Below, in pieces: positions 17,019 through 25,841 of a DNA stretch of 64,000 bases (its first letter is position 1; every line of letters begins with the position of its first letter). The position numbers and the translations under genes are program-made. Origin of the DNA: JBFMAI01 sp040755725 (GTDB lineage: Bacteria > Planctomycetota > Phycisphaerae > UBA1845 > Fen-1342). The stretch spans positions 70,176-134,175 of the forward strand of contig JBFMAI010000031.1 in the NCBI GenBank assembly GCA_040755725.1. The letters run 5' to 3'. The notes under the pieces are model-generated. The model was not told the DNA's origin, made no database searches, and saw only the letters and a program-made list of their open reading frames with translations.

Positions 17019-18812
17019 ATGACGCGCTACCGCGCTGCGATCGTGCTGCTGATCCTCGCCGTCGCGGCCGGGACGGCCCTGCGGGCCCGGCTGATCGCGG
17101 CCAAGCGCACGCTGAACCACGACGAGGCCATCTCGTACTTGTGCGCCGCGGGCAAACAGGGGCTCTATCGGGAACAGAGCCAGGCCGTGACGCCGCCCTT
17201 CGGCACGTGGGCCCGCGCCGCCGAGCTCAAGCAGTTCCTCCACCCCGACGAACCGCTCTGCTTCGGCCGTATCGGCCACGATCTGGCCGCCACCGACATC
17301 CACCCGCCGCTGTACTTCTGGCTGCTACACGGGTGGGTGTTGGCGGTCGGCGTTCACACGTGGAGCGGACCGGCGTTGAACACGCTCCTGGCGGCGGCGG
17401 CGGCCGTCGCGTTGTTCGGCCTGGCCTGTATCGTCGTGCGCGACCGACTGGCCGCCGCCGCCGTCGCCGCGATCTGGGTCGTCAGCCCCGCCGTCATCGA
17501 CACGTGCTTCGAGGCCCGGCACTACGACCTGCTGGCGTTGTGCGGCGTCGGGTTCACGTGGGCCGCCCTGCGTTGTGTCGAAGCGCCAGCACGGCGGCGG
17601 CGACCACATCCCGATCACGGCGCGCAACTCGGCCACTCGACGGGGGAGGGCGAGTCTTCGGGCGAGCCGCGGCTCGGCAGGAGCTTCGCCCTCCCGCGCT
17701 GGGCGCTCGCGCACAGGGAATCGGTTTGGCTCGCGGTCGCCACGCTCGCGGGCCTGTTGACGCACTATCACTTCGTGCTGCTCGTGGCGGCGGCCGGGGC
17801 GTGGCTCGCAGTCGCGCTGCGCCGGGAGCCGCGCCGACTGCTGCCCCTCGCGGCGGCCGTCCTGGCGGGGAGCTTGGCGTTCGTCGCCGTCCACCCCCAC
17901 TTTCTCGCCTCGGTGCTGCGAGCACGCGAGCAGGCCCAGGGATTCGATATCGCCGACCTCCTCCCGCGCCTGGAAGCAACGTTGCTGACGTACTCCACCT
18001 TCTTCATCAGCACGGCCAGCAACGCCTGGCTGATCCACAAGTACCTGTTCCCCCTCGGTGTCGCCGCACTGGTCGTAGCCACGCTCACCGCTTGGTTTCT
18101 ACTGCGCCGCCGTTCGACCGCTTCCGCTCCCTCGCGGTCGCGGCTCGGATCAGAGGGGCCCGGCCGGTCGGAACGCACGGTCGTGTACTTCTTTCTAACG
18201 ATGGCCGGCTTCAACACCGCGCTGTATCTCGCCGGGGTCAGCCCCCAACACGCGATGGGCCCCCAGTACCTCGCCCTCGTCTGGCCCTTCCTCGCGTTTT
18301 GGCCCGTTCTGCTGCTGGCCCGCCTGCGCCCGCTCGTGACACCCACGCTGCTGCTGCTCTGCACGGCGGCCACGGCGACCGGGGCCGTCGGCGTGCAGCG
18401 CCAAGTCGCCCGATCCGCACACGCGCCCGATCCCCATCGCTTCCTGTCCACGGCCCCCGTGGTCGTCGTCGACAACGTGGCCCGCGGCGTGCTGCCGTGC
18501 ATCGCCTGGCACTTGGCCGACGACCAGCCGGTCCTCGCTGCCCCGGAAGCCTGGTTGTTGGAGCACGTGGACGGCTGGACGACCCGCCTCGCGCCCGGCG
18601 CGATCTACGTCGGCGTCGCCAGCTACGGCAACACGCCCGCCGGCCGGGAACGCCTCCTACGAACCTTGTCCGCGCGCCACGAGGTCACGCCGCTGGACCA
18701 CGGTATCTTCGGCGTTGGCCGCCTGCACCTGCTGGCTGGCGCCCGCGCCCGTACGCCCGGCGGGCTGGGCGGCCACCCCGGGGCTTTCAAATCCGCCCCC
18801 CCGGGGGGATAA
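17019..18812 (+). CDS. GT39/ArnT-like membrane glycosyltransferase with two in-frame repeat insertions
   Basis: 597 residues, ATG 17019. The first loop carries LNHDEAISYL and later DIHPPLYFWLLHGWV, as in polyprenyl-phosphate-sugar dependent PMT/ArnT-type transferases, where the acidic residue after the first helix is catalytic. About nine to eleven hydrophobic helices follow. Two non-membrane, charged stretches interrupt the helices: one at nt 17580-17705, containing a full hairpin repeat, and one at nt 18110-18170, containing a GCTCCCTCGCGGTCGCGGCT unit. The frame survives both. The enzyme would add a sugar on the periplasmic face from a lipid carrier. Confidence 0.83.
   Translation: MTRYRAAIVLLILAVAAGTALRARLIAAKRTLNHDEAISYLCAAGKQGLYREQSQAVTPPFGTWARAAELKQFLHPDEPLCFGRIGHDLAATDIHPPLYFWLLHGWVLAVGVHTWSGPALNTLLAAAAAVALFGLACIVVRDRLAAAAVAAIWVVSPAVIDTCFEARHYDLLALCGVGFTWAALRCVEAPARRRRPHPDHGAQLGHSTGEGESSGEPRLGRSFALPRWALAHRESVWLAVATLAGLLTHYHFVLLVAAAGAWLAVALRREPRRLLPLAAAVLAGSLAFVAVHPHFLASVLRAREQAQGFDIADLLPRLEATLLTYSTFFISTASNAWLIHKYLFPLGVAALVVATLTAWFLLRRRSTASAPSRSRLGSEGPGRSERTVVYFFLTMAGFNTALYLAGVSPQHAMGPQYLALVWPFLAFWPVLLLARLRPLVTPTLLLLCTAATATGAVGVQRQVARSAHAPDPHRFLSTAPVVVVDNVARGVLPCIAWHLADDQPVLAAPEAWLLEHVDGWTTRLAPGAIYVGVASYGNTPAGRERLLRTLSARHEVTPLDHGIFGVGRLHLLAGARARTPGGLGGHPGAFKSAPPGG
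17644..17695. repeat. Dispersed hairpin repeat, complete copy inside a coding region
   Basis: Perfect 10-bp terminal inverted repeat GGGAGGGCGA (17644-17653) / TCGCCCTCCC (17686-17695) around a perfect 14-bp palindrome CGAGCCGCGGCTCG (17663-17676). The same palindrome recurs exactly at 45908-45921 and the same left arm at 15928 and 45854. This is the best-preserved copy, giving the unit's ends. Confidence 0.85.
18122..18150 (+). repeat. GCTCCCTCGC-type dispersed repeat, in frame
   Basis: GCTCCCTCGCGGTCGCGGCT (18126-18145) matches the family seen in reverse at 3938-3966. It encodes an Arg/Ser-rich loop in the GT39-like protein. Confidence 0.5.
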
Positions 18813-18821
18813 TGCGCTATC

Positions 18822-19625
18822 ATGGCCGAATCACCGCTAGCCGTATTTGAAGACCCGGGCCGGCACAGCACGGTCTCGCAGATCATCCGGCAGTATTCGA
18901 CGAACCCGACCGACGTACGCGAGGCGGTCCTGGCGGGACTGGACCTGTCGTCGGCCCGGAGTGTCTTGGACCTGGGCTGCGGGTTCGGGTTCATGACGGA
19001 AGTCGTGGCCCGGCGGGTGGCATCGGACGCCGAGATCATCGGTCTCGACGCCTGCGCGACCAACGGGCCGCCGTTCCTTCAGCACGTGACCGCGGCCGGG
19101 CGTCGGGGGCGGTTCGTGTGTCAGCGGGTCGAGCGCCGGCTCGATTGGCCGGACGGTCATTTTGATCTGGTTGTGGCCAGCTACTCGCTGTACTTCTTCC
19201 CGGACGCGGTGGCCGAGGTGGCGCGGGTGCTGTCCCCCGGCGGGCTCTTCGTCGCGGTGACGCACACCGAGTCGTCGTGCCGCGACCTGCTGCGCGTGGC
19301 GGGGTTGCCGCTGTCGGACGATCGGCTGCTGGGCAATGTGCAGCACTTCAGCGCCGAGAACGGGCAGCGCCTGTTGCAGCCGCACTTCACCTCGATCGAG
19401 CGCGTGGACTATGGCAACCGCCTGGTCTTCGAAGCCGATGCGCTCGACGATTTCCTGACCTACCTGCGGTTCAAGCTGCCGCTGATCCTTCCGGCCACGG
19501 AGCCCGGCGACGAGGTCCCCAAGCCGATGTCCGACGCTATTCGGCGCGCCCTGGCCGATCGGCCGCGGGTCGTCTTCGAGAAGAACGACGCGGCCTTCCG
19601 CTGCCGGGAGCCGCGATGCCGCTGA
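18822..19625 (+). CDS. Class I SAM-dependent methyltransferase
   Basis: 267 residues, ATG 18822, 9 bases after the GT39-like stop. VLDLGCGFGFMTEVVARRV (motif I), IIGLDACA (acidic strand 2), FDLVVASYSLYFFPDAVAEV and VLSPGGLFVAVTH are classical. The N-terminal STVSQIIRQYS and C-terminal region resemble small-molecule methyltransferases. The stop overlaps the start of the NUDIX fusion by 10 bases, so the two are likely co-translated. The substrate is unknown. Confidence 0.85.
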   Translation: MAESPLAVFEDPGRHSTVSQIIRQYSTNPTDVREAVLAGLDLSSARSVLDLGCGFGFMTEVVARRVASDAEIIGLDACATNGPPFLQHVTAAGRRGRFVCQRVERRLDWPDGHFDLVVASYSLYFFPDAVAEVARVLSPGGLFVAVTHTESSCRDLLRVAGLPLSDDRLLGNVQHFSAENGQRLLQPHFTSIERVDYGNRLVFEADALDDFLTYLRFKLPLILPATEPGDEVPKPMSDAIRRALADRPRVVFEKNDAAFRCREPRCR

Positions 19626-20602
19626 CGCCCCGGTACTGCTCGCAGTGCGCGCAGCCGGTGACCACCCGGGAAATGCAGGGTCGCCCGCGCCCGGTTTGTC
19701 CCGCGTGCGGCACCGTCTTCTACGCCAACCCGTTGCCCGTCGCCGCCGCCATCGTCCTGAACGCGCGGCGTGAGGTGCTGCTCGTCAAGCGTCGCCGGCC
19801 CCCGCACCAGGGTCACTGGTGCCTGCCGATGGGCTTCGCGGAACTGGGTGAGACCATCGCCGAGGCCGCCCTGCGTGAGTTGCAGGAAGAAACCGGCCTC
19901 CAGGGCCGCGTGCTCGGCTTGGTCGATAGCGACTCGCTGCCCAGCGAGCACTACGGCGACTTGCTCATCGTCACGTTCGAGGTGGAGAAGATCGGCGGCC
20001 GTGAGCAACCCGGCGACGACGCCGACGACGTGCGCTACTGGCCCCTCGGCCAGCACCCCCCATTGGCCTTCAGCTCGAACGACAAGGCCCTGCGGCAGTG
20101 CATCGCCGCCCGCCTCGAAACCTGGGCCATGCAGGACTCCTTCGACGCCCTCCAGCGCGGCGACGACCGGGTCATGCTCTCCGACGACCTGATCGCTCTG
20201 GTCCAAGACCGCGCCGCCGAGGTCGCGCGGCAGTGGCTGGCGGACGTGCGGAGCAACCCGACGACGCCGACGTACCATACCCACGCCGAAGCACCCCTCC
20301 GGGAGCGGGCCACGCAGGCCGTCTCGCAATTTGGCCGCTGGCTCCGCGGCGACGAGGCCCGCGAGGAGGTGCGGGCCTTCTACCGCGCGCTGGGCCAGGA
20401 GCGCCAGCGGCAGGGTTTTCGCCTGCACGAAGTCCTCAGTTCGCTCACGCTGCTGAAGAAGCACACCTGGATGACGGCGTGGGCCCACCGTTCGTCGACC
20501 CGCCCGATCGACCTGTACCGGCTGCTCGAACTCAATCGGCGCACCGCGGTCTTTTTTGACAAGGCAATCTACCACACCGCCCGCGGCTTCGAGCCCGATT
20601 GA
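19616..20602 (+). CDS. NUDIX hydrolase with N-terminal zinc ribbon fused to an RsbRD-N-like helical domain
   Basis: 328 residues, ATG 19616 inside the end of the methyltransferase. Residues 8-31 form a zinc ribbon (C8, C11, C28, C31). A complete Nudix box spans 73-95 (G73, E79, R87-E88, E91-E92, G94), so a Mg-dependent diphosphatase for a nucleoside-diphosphate substrate is expected. From about residue 185 the protein is all-helical: LIALVQDRAAEVARQWLAD, FYRALGQERQRQGFRLHEV and LLKKHTWMTAWA resemble the N-terminal domain of RsbRD and related sensor kinases (a non-heme-globin-like sensory fold). The combination suggests hydrolase activity under sensory control; the domain call is by eye. Confidence 0.85.
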   Translation: MPLTPRYCSQCAQPVTTREMQGRPRPVCPACGTVFYANPLPVAAAIVLNARREVLLVKRRRPPHQGHWCLPMGFAELGETIAEAALRELQEETGLQGRVLGLVDSDSLPSEHYGDLLIVTFEVEKIGGREQPGDDADDVRYWPLGQHPPLAFSSNDKALRQCIAARLETWAMQDSFDALQRGDDRVMLSDDLIALVQDRAAEVARQWLADVRSNPTTPTYHTHAEAPLRERATQAVSQFGRWLRGDEAREEVRAFYRALGQERQRQGFRLHEVLSSLTLLKKHTWMTAWAHRSSTRPIDLYRLLELNRRTAVFFDKAIYHTARGFEPD

Positions 20603-20615
20603 GCCTTCCCGTCCG

Positions 20616-23357
20616 TCAACTTCGCGTCGTGGGTTCGCAGAAGACCGGGAAGCGGAGACACAGGGCGCGGCGGGCCCGGGCGATTAGCTCGGCGGGCACC
20701 CCGGCGGCGCCGGCATCACGCAGGAGGCGCTGCACGAACGCCGCCGGTTCGTCGGGCCCCGCGACTGCTTCCCCGAGCGCAGATTCCAACGCCGCCAGGC
20801 CGTCGTCCACGTGCTCGCCAACCAGCAGGCACAGCGCCAGCCGAATCCGCAGCGGCCGGGCCAGCTCGTCGTACTGCTGCCGCTGAATCACGGGCAGGCT
20901 GGCGAGGGCCTGCCGCAGCAACGCGACGGCCGGCTCGGGGCCCCCCTCGGCCGAGCGCAGCACGTGGTCCGCTTGCTCCGAGAGGGCCGTCGCCTGGAGC
21001 GCGGGGAAACGCGGACGCAAGGGTCCGTACAATTCTACCGCACGGCCGGCCAGCGCCGCCGCTCGCTCAAAGTCCCCCCGCAGACCGCAGACCGCCGCGG
21101 CCAGCCGGTAAGCCTCCGGGGCCATCGACGCCACGATCGCATCGACGTCGGTCTGCGGCGTAATTGGACCGGCCGCGGCCAGAAAGTCGCCCAGCACGCT
21201 ATCGAAGCCGGAAACGCCCGCGAATTGCTCCAGCGTCGCCCGCCACGGCCCGTACGGGTCGCCGAAGCGGAGCGCATCGCGCAACAGGGCCACGTGATCG
21301 GGCAGCGCCGCGGGATAGCGTGTGAGCGCCAGCAACGTCTCGACATCGTAGGGTGTCCGCTGACGCTGCCAACGCCACGCGCGCTCGGCCTGCTCCATCC
21401 ACGTTCGCGCGGTTGACGGATCGACCTCCGCGGTCAGGTGGGCCAGCCACTCGGCGGCCCGCGCGGCGTATACGTCCGTGTACTCGAAGGCTGGAACGCG
21501 GTTGCGCAGCTCCCCCGCCGCTTCGTACGCCCGCGTGGCCCGGGCGATCGCGGCGGCGCGGGCCTCGGGGCGGGAGGCGGTGGCGGTGTACCACGCTTGC
21601 ACGGCCGGCCGGGCCGCGCCGAACAGGCACTGGACTTCCAGCCGCCGGGCCGCCATCACGCGGACGGGATCGAGCAGTCGCCGTCGCGCTGCGGCGGCTT
21701 CGTTCAGGGCCGCGTCGTAGTTCTCGCGGTTGTACGCCGCCTGGGCCGCGAATTCGTGTTGCACGCCGGTCCAGTTGCGCGCGGCCAGCCAGCCGCAGCC
21801 GACGGCGGCGGCCAGGACCACGAAAGCTGCGAGCTGGGCCGCGGCGGCGGGCGTCCGAGCCGACGAATGGTTTTGGGCCGCGGCCGGCGCCGACGGCCCG
21901 TCCGCCGGCGCCGGTGTTCCATTCCGACAGGCGACCCACAGCGTCCCCAACAAAGTGAAGAAGATGGCCGGGACGCCCGGCAGGCGCAGCGCACTACCGA
22001 ATGCCGCGTCACCGAGAATCGCCGCGACGGCCGCCAGCAGACTCCGCAGCGGCCACGGCGACTCGTCCGCCGGTTGAGGCCCGCGCGCGATCTGCTCGCC
22101 CGGACGGCGGCCGGCGCGGGCCCGCAGCGCCGCCACCGCGGCCGCGATCGTCGCGATCATCCCCCCGACCCACGTCACCCCGCCCACCAGCCCGATTTCC
22201 GCTAGTACCTCGAACAGCTCGTTGTGGGCGTGCTCGACGATCTCACCCATGAACGCCGCCGGATCGAGCGCTCGGTCGCGCACCGCGTAGGCACCGGCCA
22301 GGCGAGGATAGGCGGCGGCCCCCTGGCCGGCGACGCGCGTCCACGAGTCCGCGTTCCACAGCTCGGCCGCGTACCGCCAGGCATACAGCCGAAACCGCAT
22401 CGTCGCCCCGCGCGCCATCGTCGCGTCGAGGTGCGACGTGGAGAACCACCACGCTCCCCCAGCGACCACGGCGATCCCCAGGGTGGCAGCAAGGACTTGC
22501 CGCCAGCGCGCCGATGCGACGCTCACCCCGAACGCGACCAGCCCCGCTCCCAGACCCAGCAATGCTCCCCGGCTGTAGGTCAGCCAGAGACACCAGAACA
22601 GCGGCACGAGCGACAGCGCCGCCGCCACGGCCGCGATGTTGGTTCCGCGGCGCGGCCTGCCCCCCGCGCGGCCCAGGGCTTCGCCGATGGTCCCCAGCGC
22701 GATCAACACGCCGGGCAGCAGAGCCGCGGCCAAGGTCGCCGGATTGCCCAACGGGAAGCCGGGCCGGTGGTATGGGTTGCGCTCGTGGAAGTACCAGACG
22801 CACAGCGCGGCCGCCAGCGCCGACAACACCATGATCCCGTGCAGCAGCGGGCGCACGAGCCGGGCCGGCAGGGCGACCGCCAGCGACACGGCCCACGCCA
22901 CGCTGATGGCGTACAGAAGCGCCTGGCCGCGCGCCAAGTCCGCGTCCCCGGCCCACAGACTGCTCAATAGCGACAACGCCACCCACAGCCCCAGCAACAC
23001 CTGGGCGTGCCGCAGTGCCCCGCGCGGCGAGGCCGCCGCGCCGCCTCTCCGCCGCGCCAGGCTCACCGCCGCCACCAGTAGCCCCACCGCCGCCGCTAGG
23101 TGCAACGCGAAGTCCTTGATCTCCACGCCGCGCACACTCACCAAGCGGCCCCCCAGTGACATGGCTTCGACCACCCGGTGCAGCCAGGAGCCGGGGCGCC
23201 ACGGTATCGCCCCGGGGTACGTCTCACCCGTCGGGGGGCTGATCAGGAAGAACGTCGCCGCCACCAACGCAAGGGCCGCTCCCAACGCGACCCCGGAGCA
23301 GACAGCGCGGCGCGTTTCCCCCCCGGCGGACGGGGCGACAGCGGTCGGCTCGTTCAT
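20616..23357 (-). CDS. O-antigen ligase/polymerase-like membrane protein with long TPR-like C-terminus
   Basis: 913 residues from ATG 23357 (GGGAG upstream). The N-terminal ~480 residues hold about ten to twelve helices; FCLWLTYSRGALLGLGAGL-like sequence (seen as LFWCLWLTYSRGALLG) and the periplasmic EHAHNELFEVLAEIGLVGG are the RG and H-x-x-H/N-x hallmarks of the WaaL/Wzy (PF04932) family. After a last helix (AAFVVLAAAVGCGWLAARNW) a ~370-residue Ala-rich helical region with TPR-like repeats follows in the periplasm. It would polymerise or attach the polysaccharide made by the locus. It is convergent with the NUDIX gene (13-base gap). Confidence 0.88.
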   Translation of the reverse strand: MNEPTAVAPSAGGETRRAVCSGVALGAALALVAATFFLISPPTGETYPGAIPWRPGSWLHRVVEAMSLGGRLVSVRGVEIKDFALHLAAAVGLLVAAVSLARRRGGAAASPRGALRHAQVLLGLWVALSLLSSLWAGDADLARGQALLYAISVAWAVSLAVALPARLVRPLLHGIMVLSALAAALCVWYFHERNPYHRPGFPLGNPATLAAALLPGVLIALGTIGEALGRAGGRPRRGTNIAAVAAALSLVPLFWCLWLTYSRGALLGLGAGLVAFGVSVASARWRQVLAATLGIAVVAGGAWWFSTSHLDATMARGATMRFRLYAWRYAAELWNADSWTRVAGQGAAAYPRLAGAYAVRDRALDPAAFMGEIVEHAHNELFEVLAEIGLVGGVTWVGGMIATIAAAVAALRARAGRRPGEQIARGPQPADESPWPLRSLLAAVAAILGDAAFGSALRLPGVPAIFFTLLGTLWVACRNGTPAPADGPSAPAAAQNHSSARTPAAAAQLAAFVVLAAAVGCGWLAARNWTGVQHEFAAQAAYNRENYDAALNEAAAARRRLLDPVRVMAARRLEVQCLFGAARPAVQAWYTATASRPEARAAAIARATRAYEAAGELRNRVPAFEYTDVYAARAAEWLAHLTAEVDPSTARTWMEQAERAWRWQRQRTPYDVETLLALTRYPAALPDHVALLRDALRFGDPYGPWRATLEQFAGVSGFDSVLGDFLAAAGPITPQTDVDAIVASMAPEAYRLAAAVCGLRGDFERAAALAGRAVELYGPLRPRFPALQATALSEQADHVLRSAEGGPEPAVALLRQALASLPVIQRQQYDELARPLRIRLALCLLVGEHVDDGLAALESALGEAVAGPDEPAAFVQRLLRDAGAAGVPAELIARARRALCLRFPVFCEPTTRS

Positions 23358-23370
23358 CGACGCTCCCGTG

Positions 23371-23397
23371 TTGCTCCGGCCGCGACGCCGGTACAAT
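23371..23397 (+). promoter_or_regulatory. murC: Possible promoter for the mur cluster
   Basis: TTGCTC (23371-23376) and TACAAT (23392-23397) with a 15-base spacer, in the divergent gap between the ligase-like gene and murC. The -10 is good and the spacing short. It would give a leader of about 150 bases. Confidence 0.3.
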
Positions 23398-23551
23398 GCC
23401 ACCTGCGGCCGTGATCTCTCGGTGTGCCACGGACGGCCGGCTACCGCGCCCGGAGGCGGTCAGTATAGCCGAGGGTCGGCCGGCGCATGAGCGCCGTGCC
23501 GCCCGCGCTCGTCGCCGGGCTGAACAGGGATGGCATTCGACGGCGGTGACG

Positions 23552-25000
23552 ATGAGCCCGACAGCCGTAGCTCCCAAACCCCTTCACACGGGGCCGTGCG
23601 TGATTCCCCCCGACTTCGAACGACGGCACCTTCATTTGGTGGGCATCGGCGGGTGCGGTATGTCCGCGCTGGCCGCCTTGCTGCTGCGCCGCGGTACGCG
23701 CCTGAGCGGCTCCGACGCCCAAACGTCCGGCGAGTTGGAGCGCCTCGGCGCGGCGGGCGCCAAGATCATTCGGCACGGCGCGGCGGGGGAGATTCCGTCG
23801 GAGACCGCACTAGTGGTTGCCTCCGCCGCCATTCCCGCGGATCACGCTGAGCTGACCGAAGCGCGGCGCCGCGGCTTGCCGGTCGTGAAGTACGCCGAGC
23901 TGCTCGGCGCGGTGATGGACCGCTGCGAGGGGATCGCCATCAGCGGTACGCACGGCAAGAGCACGACGACCGCGTGGCTGGCGTTCGTGCTGCGCGAGGC
24001 GGGGCTCGATCCCAGCTTTGTCGTGGGGGCCACCGTGCCCCAGCTCGGGGGCGGCAGCGGCGTCGGCCACGGTCGCCACTTCGTCGCGGAGGCGTGCGAG
24101 TACGACCGGTCGTTCCTGCACCTGCGGCCGCGCCGCGCCGCGATCCTCAACATCGAGGAAGATCACCTCGATTGCTATCGTGACTTAGCGGAGATCCGCG
24201 AAGCTTTTGCAACGTTCGGCCGGGGCGTGGCGCCCGACGGCCTGATCGTGCTCAACGCCGACGACGCCCGCTGCCAATCCCTCGTCCCGGAATTGGGCTG
24301 CGGCGTACAGACGGTCGGCACTTGCGCGCCGGCGGACTGGCAGCCGGCCAACCTCGCCCTGAGCGACGGGCGCTACGCCTTCGACGTCGTCCATGGCGGC
24401 GCCGCCCTCGGCCGGCTGCATCCCCGCCTGGCCGGCCGGCACACCGTGGGCAACGCGCTGGTCGTGGCCGCGCTGGCCCACGATTGCGGCGTGCCGTGGG
24501 ACACCGTGCAGGCCGGGATCGAGGCGTTCGAGGGGGCCCGGCGGCGCCTGGAACTGCGCGGCGAGGTCGGCGGCCTCCGCGTCCTGGACGACTACGCCCA
24601 TCATCCGACGGAGATTCGTGCCACGCTCCAGGCGGCGCGCGAACGCTACAATCCCCAGCGGCTGTGGTGTGTCTTCCAGCCACACCAACACTCGCGGACC
24701 CGCTTCCTGCTGGCCGATTTCGCCCGGAGCTTCGCGTTGGCCGACCACGTCCTCGTCCCGGACATCTACTTCGTCCGCGACAGCGAGCGCGAACGCGAGC
24801 GCGTCCGCGCCGAGGACCTGGTCGCCCGCATTCGTGCCGGCGGCGGCGACGCGGCTTACCTGCCCGCGTTCGACGCCATCGTCGAGCGGTTGGCGTGCGA
24901 CGCCCGCCCGGGCGACGTGGTCCTCACGATGGGCGCCGGCAACATCTGGAAGGTCGCCGATGGACTGGTTCAGCGGCTTCGAGCCCATCTGCCAGACTGA
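23552..25000 (+). CDS. murC: UDP-N-acetylmuramate--L-alanine ligase
   Basis: 482 residues from ATG 23552; the frame is open further upstream but without family similarity. MurC adds the first amino acid (L-Ala) to UDP-MurNAc using ATP in the cytoplasm. Seen: the N-terminal UDP-binding GIGGCGMSALAALLL, the ATP loop ISGTHGKSTTTAWL, an acidic EACEYDRSFLHL, IEEDHLDCY and the C-terminal LDDYAHHPTEI plus FQPHQHSRT. The length is standard. It overlaps murB by 41 bases, starting a tight murC-murB-ddl-ftsQ run. Confidence 0.96.
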   Translation: MSPTAVAPKPLHTGPCVIPPDFERRHLHLVGIGGCGMSALAALLLRRGTRLSGSDAQTSGELERLGAAGAKIIRHGAAGEIPSETALVVASAAIPADHAELTEARRRGLPVVKYAELLGAVMDRCEGIAISGTHGKSTTTAWLAFVLREAGLDPSFVVGATVPQLGGGSGVGHGRHFVAEACEYDRSFLHLRPRRAAILNIEEDHLDCYRDLAEIREAFATFGRGVAPDGLIVLNADDARCQSLVPELGCGVQTVGTCAPADWQPANLALSDGRYAFDVVHGGAALGRLHPRLAGRHTVGNALVVAALAHDCGVPWDTVQAGIEAFEGARRRLELRGEVGGLRVLDDYAHHPTEIRATLQAARERYNPQRLWCVFQPHQHSRTRFLLADFARSFALADHVLVPDIYFVRDSERERERVRAEDLVARIRAGGGDAAYLPAFDAIVERLACDARPGDVVLTMGAGNIWKVADGLVQRLRAHLPD

Positions 25001-25841
25001 CGTCCCGCTGGCCGAGCTGACGTGGTATCGCCTCGGCGGACCGGCCCGCTGGCTCCTGACCCCGCGCGACGAGGACGAGCTGGCCGCCGTCCTTCGCCGT
25101 GCCCACGAGCACGGCGTCCGCTGGCGTGTGCTCGGCCGTGGGGCCAATCTCCTCGTCCGCGACACCGGCTTCGACGGCGCCGTCATCGTGCTGTCCCACG
25201 TCTACTGGGAGCACGTGGACTTCGAGCCGCCGCTCGTCCACGCCCGCGCCGGGGTGGACCTGCCGCGCCTCGTCCGCAGCACGCTCGACCGCGGGCTGCT
25301 CGGTCTCGAAGGGCTGGCGGGCATTCCGGGCACGGTCGGTGGGGCGACGCGCATGAACGCCGGCGGTCGCCACGGTGCCTTGGCCGACCACCTCCGCGCG
25401 GTCCGCTTCGCCCGGTCGGATGGCACGCTGGTGAACCGGCCCGCCGCCGAGCTGGCCTTCGGCTACCGCACCAGCGGCCTGGGTGACGCCGTGGTGGTGC
25501 AGATCACGCTCGAGCTTGAGCCGGGGGACCGTGAGCCGGCGATGGAGCGGTTCCGGGCCATCTGGAACGAGAAGTACTCCACGCAGCCCCCCGTCGCCGC
25601 CCGCTCGGCCGGCTGCGTCTTCAAGAATCCCCCCGGCCACGCCGCCGGCCGCTTGCTGGACGAGGCCGGTCTCAAAGGGCAGCGTCACGGCGGCGCCGAG
25701 ATCAGTTCGCGGCACGCCAACTTCATCATCGCCCACCCCGGCGCGACCTCGCAGGACGTGTTGGACCTGATCGCGCTGGCCAAGGAGCGCGTCCACCGTG
25801 CGACCGGCATCGAACTCGAACTCGAAGTCGAAGTCTGGTGA
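24960..25841 (+). CDS. murB: UDP-N-acetylenolpyruvoylglucosamine reductase
   Basis: 293 residues from ATG 24960. MurB reduces UDP-GlcNAc-enolpyruvate to UDP-MurNAc with FAD and NADPH. The FAD site shows in VLGRGANLLVRD and LAGIPGTVGGATRMNAGG; the Ser/Cys proton donor lies in SAGCVFKNP; the catalytic C-terminal Glu is in the ELELEVEVW end. The size and SAGCVFKNP form fit the short type II class. The 3' end is a GAACTCGAACTCGAAGTCGA microrepeat that also encodes the N-terminus of ddl. Confidence 0.95.
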   Translation: MDWFSGFEPICQTDVPLAELTWYRLGGPARWLLTPRDEDELAAVLRRAHEHGVRWRVLGRGANLLVRDTGFDGAVIVLSHVYWEHVDFEPPLVHARAGVDLPRLVRSTLDRGLLGLEGLAGIPGTVGGATRMNAGGRHGALADHLRAVRFARSDGTLVNRPAAELAFGYRTSGLGDAVVVQITLELEPGDREPAMERFRAIWNEKYSTQPPVAARSAGCVFKNPPGHAAGRLLDEAGLKGQRHGGAEISSRHANFIIAHPGATSQDVLDLIALAKERVHRATGIELELEVEVW

